Shown here: positions 52,401 through 60,600 of the stretch, in pieces
How positions within the stretch are numbered: position 1 is the stretch's first letter
Layout: every line of letters begins with the position of its first letter
DNA from: Sorangium cellulosum
GTDB lineage: Bacteria > Myxococcota_A > Polyangia > Polyangiales > Polyangiaceae
DNA: 64,000 nt
Reading direction: 5' to 3'
NCBI RefSeq assembly: GCF_004135735.1
Contig: NZ_CP012670.1
Location: 9,061,501-9,125,500, forward strand
Notes under the pieces: generated by a model
The model's database searches: none
What the model saw: the letters and a program-made list of their open reading frames with translations, nothing else
What the model was told of the DNA's origin: nothing
Program-made: the position numbers and the translations under genes

Positions 52401-54601
52401 GCGACGTCTTGAACGTCCTGGGGACGTACCGCGGCGAGGCGGGGCCCCTCGGTCTGGAGGGGGCCGGGGTGGTGCTGGAGGTGGGCGAGGGGGTCACCGC
52501 CCTTCGACCCGGCGACCGGGTGATGGGGCTGCTCCAGGCGGGCATGGCGACCCACGCGATCGTGGACGCCCGGCTGCTGGCGCGCATCCCGCGGGGGCTC
52601 TCCTTCGTGGACGCGGCGACGATCCCGGCGGCCTTCCTCACCGCGCTGTATGGGCTGCGCGACCTCGGCGCGCTGAAGGCGGGGCAGCGCGTGCTGGTGC
52701 ACGCCGCGGCCGGCGGCGTGGGCATGGCGGCGGTCCAGCTCGCGCGCCTCTGGGGCGCCGAGGTGTTCGCGACGGCGAGCGAGGGCAAATGGCCGACGCT
52801 GCGTCGCATGGGGCTCGACGAGGCCCATGTCGCCTCGTCGCGAACCCTCGATTTCAGGGGCGCCTTCCTCGCGGCGACCCACGGGCGCGGCGTCGACGTG
52901 GTGCTCGACGCGCTCGCGGGAGAGTTCGTCGACGCCTCGCTCGATCTGCTCCCGCGCGGCGGCCGGTTCGTGGAGATGGGCAAGAGCGACGTGCGGGACC
53001 CCGAGCGCATCGCGAAGGACCGCCCCGGCGTTCGCTACACGGCCTTCGATCTGCTCGACGCCGGGCCCGAGCACCTCCAGGCGATGCTGAGGGAGCTCGT
53101 CACGCTGTTCGAGGAGGGCGCCCTCGCGCCCCTCCCCTCCGTGGTGCACGACCTGCGCCGCGCCCCGCGCGCGTTCCGCTCCATGGCCAACGCGCGCCAC
53201 ACGGGCAAGCTCGTGCTGGCGCCGCCGGCCGCGATCGACCCTGACGGCACGGCGCTGATCACGGGCGGCACGGGAGAGCTCGGGCGGCAGGTCGCGCGGC
53301 ACCTCGTGGCGGCGCGCGGCGTGCGCCACCTGGTGCTGACGTCGCGGCGCGGGCCGGAGGCGCAGGAGGCGGCGTCGCTCGTCGAGGAGCTGCGCGCGGC
53401 GGGCGCCGCGACGGTGGAGGTCAAGGCGTGCGACGTGACGGACCGCGAGGCGCTCGCGGCCGTCGTGCGGGCGATCCCCGCGGCGCACCCGCTGACCGCG
53501 GTCGTGCACACGGCCGCCGTGCTCGACGACGGCGTCGTGGCGGGGCTCTCGACCGAGCAGCTCGCGCGCGTGCTGCGGCCCAAGGTCGACGGCGCCCTCC
53601 AGCTCCACGAGGTGACGGAGGACGCGCCGCTCGCGGCGTTCGTGCTCTTCTCGTCGATCGCCGGCACGCTGGGCAGCGCGGGGCAGGCGAGCTACGCCGC
53701 CGCGAACGCGTCCCTCGACGCGCTGGCGGCGGCGCTCCGCGCGCGCGGCGTGCCGGCGATGAGCCTCGCGTGGGGCTTCTGGGAGCGAGGCGGGATCGGG
53801 ATGACCGCGCGCCTCGGCGCGGCCGACATGGCGCGGCTGAAGCGCCAGGGCATCGCGCCGATGACGGTCGCGCAGGGCCTCGGCCTGCTCGACCGCGCCC
53901 TCGATCGCCCGGACGCGGCGCTCGTGCCAGCCTCCCTGGACCTCTCGGCGATCCAGCGCGCGGCGAGCGACCCCCGGCAGGTGCCGCCCATGCTGCGCGG
54001 GCTGGTCCGCCTCGCGCCGCGGCCGGCGGCGGGGGCAGCGGACGGCAGGAGCCGTGAGGCCTCGACCCTGCGCCAGCGGCTCGCCGCGATGTCCGAGCCG
54101 GAGCGGCAGCGAGCGCTGCTGGATCTGGTCCGGACCGAAGCGGCCGCCGTCCTGGTGCTGCGCGGGCCGGACGCGGTCCCCGCCGACAAACCGCTCAGGG
54201 AGCTCGGGCTCGACTCGCTCACGGCGGTGGAGCTCAGAAATCGCCTCAGGATCCGGGCGCAGATCGATCTGCCGTCGACCCTCGCCTTCGATTACCCGAC
54301 GCCGAAGGCCGTCGCCGCGTACCTGGCGCAGGAGCTCGGCCTCCACGACGTCGTCACGGAGAGGCGTGAGCCGAGCTCGCGCTCCGACGACGAGATCAGG
54401 TCGGCCATCGCGAGCATCCGGATCTCGACGCTGCGCCAGGCAGGGCTGCTCGACAGCCTGCTCCGGCTCGCCGCGAGCGAAGCCGCCCCCGCCCCCGCGC
54501 CGGCCGACGCGGCGCCGGAGAGCGATGAGTTGATGCTGCAGCAGATCGGAGATGAGGAGCTGGCGCGGCTCGTCCTCGACCTCGCCGGAGGAGCGCAATG
54601 A
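43496..54601 (+). CDS. type I polyketide synthase, modules 1 and 2
   Basis: A 3701-residue protein. The GTG at 43496 with AAGGA upstream starts a coiled docking segment (DRSDKLRAYLEKTAASLVEA). Module 1: KS Cys205 (DTACSSSLVAVH), AT with GHSQGE and YASH at 765 (methylmalonyl), no DH, KR with GGTGELG, LAD in place of LDD, and Tyr1283 (QANYGAANAF), ACP Ser1459. Module 2: KS Cys1693, AT with GHSVGE and HAFH at 2251 (malonyl), DH with DHVVLGTVILPG (His2460) and LLDAALRA, ER with LNFRDVLNVLG (2966) and HAAAGGVGMAA (3069), KR with LDD and Tyr3400, ACP Ser3574. The C-terminus has a docking region ending DEELARLVLDLAGG. The stop overlaps the next start (ATGA). Predicted actions: add methylmalonyl with ketoreduction, then malonyl with full reduction. 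Confidence 0.95.
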   Translation: MDRSDKLRAYLEKTAASLVEAKGRIRELEARSREPIAIVAMACRFPGGVDSPEELWALLDEERDAITEVPPSRWDLERFYDPDPDAAGKTYSRWGGFVDDLDRFDAAFFGISPREAASIDPQERWLLETTWEVFERAGVRADTLEGTLGGVYIGLSGSEYQLEALHDAERIDAYSLTGASPSTTVGRLAYWLGLRGPAVAVDTACSSSLVAVHLACQALRSGECDFALAGGVNALLSPESYVAFCRLRALSPTGRCQTFSANADGYVRAEGCGLLLLKRLSDAQRDGDRVLAVIRGNAINQDGRSQGLTAPNGLAQEDVIRRALSLADIEPATVEVVECHGTGTALGDPIEVQALGAVYGHGRSGDRPLVIGSVKTNLGHTEAAAGLAGVIKAVLSLQHAVVPRSLHFAAPSPYIPWDTLPVRVAARRAAWERREHPRRVGVSSFGISGTNAHVLLEEAPAAPAAGPETPAAAPEPEASPRPAALPLLVSGRDEAALRAQAGRWAAWLTAHPEARWTDVAHTAAVRRTHLEARAAVVATSTADAAAALSAVAAGQPHAAVSQGEARARGEVVFVCPGQGSQWPAMGRALLAESEVFAAAVAACDAAFHPLTGWSLLSVLRGEQGETVPPADRVDVVQPALFAMAVGLSAVWRAWGVEPSAVVGHSQGEVAAAYIAGALSLEDAARVVALRSRLVRRLAGAGAMAVIERPVGEVEQRIARFAGALSVAVVNTPGSTVVSGDAAAVDRLLAELEAEHVFARRVKVDYASHSAHVDAILPELEAGLASVEPRACEIPLCSTVTGEVLAGPELDGGYWCRNLREPVRLDRALARLMADGHGVFIELSAHPVLAIPLTAASAERGGVVVGSLQRGDGGLERLMSMLSALHVQGHPVSWQRVLAPYGGALVDLPTYAFQRQRHWLEPSRHTAGAAGSAARRAPMYRVAWEESALEEAPWAPEEHVVLGGDGALATRLGVRAVAGLPELLQALDDGAAAPERLVLDLTADRPGAAAEAVHAAVRDALALVQAWLAAPRLSGTELVVVTRGAVAAEPDEGVAALGPAAVWGLLRTARVEHPDRAVRALDLGRELPDVALLRRALGAAEEPELALRAGGARAARLRAVDGGAGATAPALAPQGTVWITGGTGELGRQVARHLVAAHGVRHLLLTSRRGMDAPDAAALVERLRADGAETVEVVACDVTDGAALRAAVRSVAAERPLTAVVHTAGVLADGVLTGLSAEQLARVLTPKVDGTCHVYAAAHDQPLVAFVLFSSVVGTLGNAGQANYGAANAFLDAFAAQLRARGVPAMSLAWGFWEQAGLGMTAHLGAADLARLRRQGLAPLSVAEGLRLLDRALARPEAALVPAALDLPALQRATADLGRVPPMLRGLLRASPERAATTEPPGAGPAAATALRARLAPLPEAERQGALLELVRAEVAVVLRLPGPAQVPADRPLKQLGLDSLTAVELRNRLSARAQTALPTTLAFDHPTPRAIADLLLRRAFSEPAAAGATRGHTPRAQAHDEPIAIVSMACRLPGGVDSPEALWQLLSAGRDAIGPLPEGRGWDLAGLYDPDPDAPGKSVTTLGGFLYDADRFDPTFFGISPREAERMDPQQRLLLECSWEALERAGVPPHTLDASATGVFVGLAHSDYGGRLLQQLDSFDGHVLTGNFLSVGSGRIAYTLGLRGPAVTVDTACSSSLVSVHLACMSLRAGECDLALAGGATVMATPMILVEFSRQRGTALDGRCKAFGAAADGAGWSEGCGVLVLKRLSDARRDGDRVLAVLRGSAVNQDGRSQGLTAPNGPAQQDVIHKALAAAGLTAADVDAVEAHGTGTRLGDPIEAQALLATYGEARTAERPLWLGSLKSNLGHTQVAAGVAGLMKVVLAMQHAELPRTLHADPPSPHVDWSQGHVELLNEPVPWPRADRPRRAAVSSFGISGTNAHVIVEEAPQPAPMADEEAPEELPILPLLVSGADEAALRAQAGRLAEHLRAHPDQRLLDVAASLATTRTHLAARLALPVPAGAPRGPWVEELEAFARGGAAPAQASLTSAESSAGKVAALFTGQGSQRAGMGRALYATHGAFRAALDAACAELDRHLDRPLLRVLFAEAGSDDAALLDQTGWAQPALFALEVALFRQWEAWGLRPELLLGHSVGELAAAHVAGVLDLHDACALVAARGRLMQALPAGGAMASVEASEDELRPLLDQHPGRLSLAALNAPRQSVVSGDQAAVAQVCDHFGALGRRTRRLHVSHAFHSPLMAPMLDAFASVARGLTFHPPRLPLISSVTGARATAEELTSPGYWVRQVRDTVRFADGVRALLAAGASTYLECGPHGVLCAAAAECLAPEGARDAGFLPSLRKDRDEADALMHAAAALHVRGHALDWRRLFDPTGARRVALPTYAFQRQRYWLEAPRARAGLDGLGLTPAHHPWLGAAVRLADRDGHVLSGRLSTVDHPWVLDHVVLGTVILPGTAFVELACAAAEVVGLSGVSELAIEAPLSLPARGAVALQVAIDAPDAAGRRGIAIYSRPDGAADAPWTAHARGALGAAAPDAVAVWAQGAWPPPGAEPVDVTRWLEIVDAWIGPAFRGVVALWRAGRTIYADVALPDGVASTAHDFGLHPALLDAALRAFLRAELGAAPSPREGTVVPFAWSDVALEARGAAALRVRVEVQDDGDDDAITASIELADRQGRLVARVGALQMRWTTAERVRAAAAAAERDLYRVAWTDVALGDAAFAPEEHVVLGGDGALAAALGVRAAAGLPELLASLPADAAAPRRLVVDATAGAASAVVEAVPPAGAVVEAVHAATRDALALVQGWLAAPQLSATELVVVTRGATAVSPDDGAAALGPAAVWGLLRATRVEHADRAVRMLDLGPAAPDTALLRRAIVADDEPELALRASGARAPRLDAAGEADGELAPPGGARSFRLCVREKGSIDALHLADAPDALRPLGSGEVRLAVRAAGLNFRDVLNVLGTYRGEAGPLGLEGAGVVLEVGEGVTALRPGDRVMGLLQAGMATHAIVDARLLARIPRGLSFVDAATIPAAFLTALYGLRDLGALKAGQRVLVHAAAGGVGMAAVQLARLWGAEVFATASEGKWPTLRRMGLDEAHVASSRTLDFRGAFLAATHGRGVDVVLDALAGEFVDASLDLLPRGGRFVEMGKSDVRDPERIAKDRPGVRYTAFDLLDAGPEHLQAMLRELVTLFEEGALAPLPSVVHDLRRAPRAFRSMANARHTGKLVLAPPAAIDPDGTALITGGTGELGRQVARHLVAARGVRHLVLTSRRGPEAQEAASLVEELRAAGAATVEVKACDVTDREALAAVVRAIPAAHPLTAVVHTAAVLDDGVVAGLSTEQLARVLRPKVDGALQLHEVTEDAPLAAFVLFSSIAGTLGSAGQASYAAANASLDALAAALRARGVPAMSLAWGFWERGGIGMTARLGAADMARLKRQGIAPMTVAQGLGLLDRALDRPDAALVPASLDLSAIQRAASDPRQVPPMLRGLVRLAPRPAAGAADGRSREASTLRQRLAAMSEPERQRALLDLVRTEAAAVLVLRGPDAVPADKPLRELGLDSLTAVELRNRLRIRAQIDLPSTLAFDYPTPKAVAAYLAQELGLHDVVTERREPSSRSDDEIRSAIASIRISTLRQAGLLDSLLRLAASEAAPAPAPADAAPESDELMLQQIGDEELARLVLDLAGGAQ
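49425..50945 (+). repeat. AT/DH segment of module 2, near-identical to module 4
   Basis: 49425-49550 and about 49656-50945 match 61390-61515 and 61622-62911 almost base for base, separated by a divergent linker of about 105 bases. By eye there are only about five or six substitutions over the larger block. Alanine codons inside it are mostly GCC, unlike the GCG-rich flanks. Confidence 0.9.
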
Positions 54602-57600
54602 AAGAAGAGATCTCCGCCCGTCACGCGCTCGAGAAGAGCGTCATCGAGCTTCGCCGCCTCAAGCGAGAGGTCGATCGTCTCAAGGCGAAGTCGAGCGAGC
54701 CGATCGCGATCGTGTCGATGGCGTGCCGCCTCCCGGGCGGCGTCGACAGCCCCGAGGCGCTGTGGCAGCTCCTGTCGGAGGGGCGCGACGCGATCGGGCC
54801 GTTCCCCGAGGGGCGCGGCTGGGACACGGCGGGGCTCTACGACCCGGACCCGGACGCGCCCGGCAAGTCGGTCACCGCGCAGGGCGGGTTCCTCCACGAC
54901 GCCGATCGCTTCGACCCGGCGTTCTTCGCCATCAGCCCGCGCGAGGCCGAGCGGATGGACCCGCAGCAGCGGCTCCTGCTCGAGTGCTCGTGGGAGGCGC
55001 TCGAGCGCGCGGGCGTCGCGCCCCACACGCTCGACGCGAGCGCCACCGGCGTCTTCGTCGGGCTGTCGGTCACGGACTACGGCGGGCGGCTGCTGCACGA
55101 GCCCGAGGCCCTCGACGGCTACATCGCCACCGGCACCCTGCCCAGCGTCGGCTCGGGGCGCATCGCGTACACGCTGGGGCTCCGCGGCCCCGCGGTGACC
55201 GTGGACACGGCGTGCTCGTCGTCGCTCGTGGCGGTCCACCTCGCGTGCATGTCGCTCCGCGCGGGCGAGTGCGACCTGGCGCTCGCCGGCGGCGCGACCG
55301 TCATGGCCACGCCGATGGCCTTCATCGAGTTCAGCCGCCAGCGCGGCACGGCGCTCGACGGTCGGTGCAAGGCGTTCGGCGCCGCGGCCGACGGCGCCGG
55401 CTGGTCCGAGGGCTGCGGGGTGCTGGTGCTCAAGCGGCTGTCGGACGCGCAGCGCGACGGCGACCGGGTGCTGGCGGTCGTCCGCGGCTCGGCCGTCAAC
55501 CAGGACGGCCGCAGCCAGGGGCTCACCGCGCCCAACGGCCCGGCCCAGCAGGACGTCATCCACAAGGCCCTCGCCGCCGCCGGGCTCACCGCGGCGGACG
55601 TCGACGCCGTCGAGGCGCACGGCACCGGCACCCGCCTCGGCGACCCCATCGAGGCGCAGGCGCTGCTGGCGACCTACGGCGCGGCCCGCACCGCCGAGCG
55701 GCCGCTCTGGCTCGGCTCGCTCAAGTCGAACCTCGGCCACACGCAGGCCGCCGCGGGCGTCGCGGGCATCCTCAAGCTCGTGCTGGCAATGCAGCACGGG
55801 GAGCTCCCGAGGACGCTGCACGCCGACCCGCCCTCGCCGCACGTCGACTGGTCGCGAGGGCACGTCGAGCTCCTGAACGAGCCCGTGCCGTGGCCGCGCG
55901 CGGACCGGCCGCGGCGCGCGGCGGTCTCGTCGTTCGGCTTCAGCGGCACCAACGCGCACGTGATCGTCGAGGAGGCGCCGGCGCCGTCCGCCGAGGAGGC
56001 GAGCCGCGCGGTCCAGGCGCCCGCGGCCGCTCCTCCTTCGCCCCTGCCCCTCGTGGTCTCGGGGGCCGACGAGGCGGCGCTGCGCGCGCAGGCGGGGCGA
56101 TGGGCGGCGTGGCTCGAGGCGCACCCGGAGGCGGGCTGGGCGGACGTGGTGACCACCGCGGCGGCGCGGCGGACGCACCTGGGCGCGCGCGCGGCGGTGA
56201 CCGCGGCGGACGCGACCGGCGCCGTCGCGGCGCTGACGGCGCTCTCGCGCGGGGAGCCGCACGCCGCGCTGGTCGTGGGCGAGGCGCGGCCGCGGGGGAA
56301 GGTCGTCTTCGTGTTCCCGGGCCAGGGCAGCCAGTGGCCGGCCATGGGGCGGGCGCTGCTCTCGCAGTCGGAGGTGTTCGCCGCGGCGGTCACGGCGTGC
56401 GACGCGGCGCTGCGGCCGTTCACCGGCTGGTCGGTGCTCGCGGTGCTGCGCGGCGAGCCAGGCGCGGAGGCGCCGCCGCTGGAGCGCGTCGACGTCGTGC
56501 AGCCGGCGCTGTTCGCGATGGCGGTGGGGCTCGCCGCGGTGTGGCGCGCGTGGGGCCTCGAGCCCTCGGCGGTGGTGGGCCACAGCCAGGGAGAGGTCCC
56601 GGCGGCGTACGTCGCGGGGGCGCTGTCGCTCGAGGACGCGGCGCGCATCGTGGCGGTGCGCAGCCGGCTGGTGCGCCGGGTGTCCGGGGCCGGCGCGATG
56701 GCCGTGATCGAGCGCCCGGTGGGCGAGGTCGAGCAGCGGATCGCGCGGTTCGCCGGCGCCCTGTCGGTCGCGGCGGTCAACACGCCGCGCTCGACGGTGG
56801 TGTCCGGGGACGCCGAGGCGGTCGATCGGTTGCTGGCGGAGCTCGAGGCCGAGCAGGTCTTCGCGCGGAAGGTCAACGTCGACTACGCGTCGCACAGCCG
56901 GCACGTCGATGGGCTGCTGCCGGAGCTCCAGGACAGCCTCGGCGCGGTGCGGCCGCGCGAGGGCACGATCCCGATCTACTCGACGGTGACCGGGGCGACG
57001 CTGACGGGCGCGGAGCTCGACGCGGCCTACTGGTGCCGCAACCTGCGCGAGCCGGTCCGGCTGGACCGGGCGCTCTCGCGGCTCCTGGACGACGGGCACG
57101 GCCTGTTCGTCGAGGTGAGCGCGCACCCGGTGCTCACGTTGCCGCTCACGGGCGCGAGCGCGCCGAGCGGCGGCGTGGTGGTCGGCAGCCTGCAGCGCGA
57201 CGACGGCGGGCTGGGGCGGCTCCTCGCGATGCTGGCCACGCTGCACGCGCACGGCCACGACGTCGACTGGCGCGCGGCGCTGGCGCCGTGGGGCGCGGGC
57301 GTGGCCGACCTGCCGACGTACGCGTTCCAGCGGCAGCGCTACTGGCTCGACGCGCCGCGAGGCCGGGCGGGGATCGAGGGCGGAGGGCTGCTCTCGGTGG
57401 GGCACCCGTGGCTGAGCGCGGCGGTGCGGCTGGCCGACCGCGACGGCTACGTGCTGAGCGGGCGGCTGTCGACCGTCGAGCACGCGTGGGTCCTCGATCA
57501 CGTGGTGCTGGGCACGGCGCTGCTCCCGGGCACGGCGTTCGTCGAGCTGGCGCTCGCGGCGGCCGACGCCGTCGGGCTGCCCGCGGTGTCGGAGCTCACG

Positions 57601-60600
57601 ATCGAGGCGCCGCTCGCGCTGCCGGCGCGAGGGGTGGTCACGCTGCAGGTGACGGTCGAGGCGCCGGACGCGGCGGGGCGGCGGGGGTTCGCGATCCACA
57701 GCCGGCCCGACGGGGCGTACGACGCGCCGTGGACGGCGCACGCCCGCGGCGTGCTGGGCGCGGCGACGACGGCGGCGACGACGGCGTGGGCGGCGGGCGC
57801 GTGGCCGCCGGCGGGGGCCGAGCCGATCGACGTCACGCGGTGGGTCGAGGCGCTGGACGCGTGGGTCGGCCCGGCGTTCCGGGGCGTGACGGCCGCGTGG
57901 CGCGCGGGGCGGTCGATCTACGCCGACGTGGCGTTGCCTGAGGGGGTCTCGGAGCGAGCGCGGGACTTCGGCCTGCATCCGGCCTTGCTCGACGCGGCGC
58001 TCCAGGCCCTGCTGAGGGCCGAGCTCGGCGCAGGTTCACGGGAGGGCATCCCGATGCCCTTCGCGTGGTCGGACGTGGCGCTCGAGGCGCGGGGGGCAGC
58101 GTCGTTGCGGGCGCGCGTGGAGGTCGAGGAGACCGGCGACGGGGACCAGCTCGCGGCGTCCATCGAGCTGGCCGACGCGCAGGGGCAGCCGGTCGCGCGC
58201 GCAGGGGCGTTCCGGGCGCGGTGGGCGACGGCGGAGCACGTGCGCGCGGCGGCAGCGGACGCGAGCGAGCGCGACCTCTACCGGGTCACGTGGACGGACG
58301 TGGCGCTGGAGGAGGCGGCGTGGGCGCCCGAGGAGCACGTCGTGCTCGGCGGCGACGGCGCGCTCGCGGCGGCGCTGGGCGCGCGCACGACGGCGCTCCC
58401 GGAGCTCATGGCAGCGCTGGAGGAGGGCGCGGCCGCGCCGCGCCGGCTGATGATCGACGCGACCGCGGGCGACCCCGGCGACGACCTGGTCGCGGCGGCG
58501 CACGCGGAGGCGCGGCGGCTCCTGTCGCTGGTGCAGGCGTGGCTCGCGGCGCCCCGGCTCTCGGGCACCGAGCTGGTCGTGGTGACGCGCGGCGCGGTGG
58601 CGGCCGGCCCCGACGACGACGTGGCGGGGTTGGGCCACGCGCCCCTGTGGGGGCTCGTACGCACGGCGCGAACGGAGCACCTCGACCGGGCGCTGCGCCT
58701 CCTCGACCTGGGGCCCGAGCCGCTGGACGGGACGCTCCTGCGCCGGGCGGCGGCGGCGGCCGACGAGCCGGAGCTGGCGCTGCGCGGGGGCGGGGCGCGC
58801 GCGCCGCGCCTCCGCGAGGCGCGCGCGGGCGCGGCCGACGCGGCGCAGCCGACGCGGCTGGATCCCGACGGGACGGTGCTCATCACGGGCGGCACCGGGG
58901 AGCTGGGGCGGCAGGTCGCGCGGCACCTCGTGGCGGCGCACGGCGCGCGGCACCTCGTGCTGACGTCGCGGCGCGGTGTGGACGCGCCCGACGCCGCGGC
59001 GCTGGGGGACGAGCTGCGGGCGGCGGGCGCGGCGACGGTCGACATCGCGGCGTGCGACGTCGCCGACGCCGCGGCGCTGGGGGCGGTCCTCGCGAAGATC
59101 CCGGCGGCGCGGCCCCTGACGGCCGTCGTGCACATGGCCGGCGTGCTCGACGACGGCATGGTCACGGCGCTCTCGGCCGAGCAGCTCGCGCGCGTCCTGC
59201 GGCCGAAGGTCGACGGCGCCTGGCGCCTGGCCACGGCGACGCGAGATCATCGGCTGGCGGCCTTCGTGATGTTCTCGTCCGCGGCCGGCACCCTGGGCAG
59301 CCCGGGGCAGGCCAACTACGCCGCGGCCAACACGTTCCTGGACGCGCTCGCGGCGGCGCTCCGGGCGCGCGGCGTGCCGGCGATGAGCCTCGCGTGGGGC
59401 TTCTGGGAGCAGGCCGGGCTCGGCATGACGGCGCACCTCGGCGCGGCCGATCTGGCGCGCCTCAGGCGGCAGGGCATCGCGCCGCTCGCGCTCGCACAGG
59501 GCCTCGGGCTGCTCGACCGGGCGCTCGCGCGCCCCGAGGCGGCGCTCGTGCCGGCGGCGCTCGACCTCCCGGCGCTCCAGCGCGCGGCCGCGGACGCCGG
59601 GCGGGTGCCGGCGCTGCTGCGCGGCCTCGTGCGTCCGGCGGCCGGGCGGCGCGCCGCGGCGCCGGCGGCCGCTGCGACCGGAGCGGCGGCGCTGCGCGCG
59701 CGGCTCGCGCCGCTGCCCGAGGCCGAGCGGCATGGAGTGCTGCTCGATCTGGTGCGCGCCGAGGCGGCGGCCGTGCTGTGCCTCCCGGGGCCGGCGCAGG
59801 TCCCCGCGGACAAGCCGCTCAAGGAGCTGGGGCTCACGTCGCTCACGGCGGTCGAGCTGAGGAACCGCCTCAGCGCGCGCGCCCAGACGGCGCTGCCGGC
59901 GACGCTCGCGTTCGATCATCCGACGCCGCGCGCGATCGCGGATCTGCTGCTGCGCCGGGCGTTCTCGGAGCTCGCGGCGGCGGGCGCGCCGCGCGCCCAG
60001 GCGCCGCGCGCCCAGGCGCACGACGAGCCGATCGCGATCGTGTCGATGGCGTGCCGCTTCCCGGGCGGCGCCGACAGCCCCGAGGCGCTGTGGCGGCTGC
60101 TGTCGGAGGGGCGCGACGCGATCGGGCCGTCCCCCGACGGGCGCGGCTGGGACCTGGCGGGGCTGTACGATCCGGACCCGGACGCGCCCGGCAAGTCGGT
60201 CACCACCCTGGGCGGGTTCCTCCACGACGCCGACCGCTTCGATCCGACGTTCTTCGGCATCAGCCCGCGCGAGGCCGAGCGCATCGACCCGCAGCAGCGG
60301 CTCTTGCTCGAGTGCTCGTGGGAGGCGCTCGAGCGCGCGGGCGTCCCGCCCCACACCCTCGAGGCGAGCGCCACCGGCGTCTTCGTCGGCCTCGTGTACA
60401 GCGATTACGGCGGGCGGCTGCTGGAGCACCTCGAGGTGTTCGACGGCCACATCGCGACCGGCAGCTTCCCGAGCGTGGGCTCGGGGCGCATCGCGTACAC
60501 GCTGGGGCTCCGCGGCCCCGCGGTGACCGTGGACACGGCGTGCTCGTCGTCGCTCGTCTCGGTCCACCTCGCGTGCATGTCGCTCCGCGCGGGCGAGTGC

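Noticed and set aside
50564..54598. Very long minus-strand open frames opposite the polyketide synthase genes (also 40212-42878, 54292-57978 and 58036-63876)
   Set aside because: They are Arg/Ala/Gly/Val/His-rich shadows caused by GC-rich codons; the plus strand carries complete KS, AT, DH, ER, KR and ACP motifs throughout.
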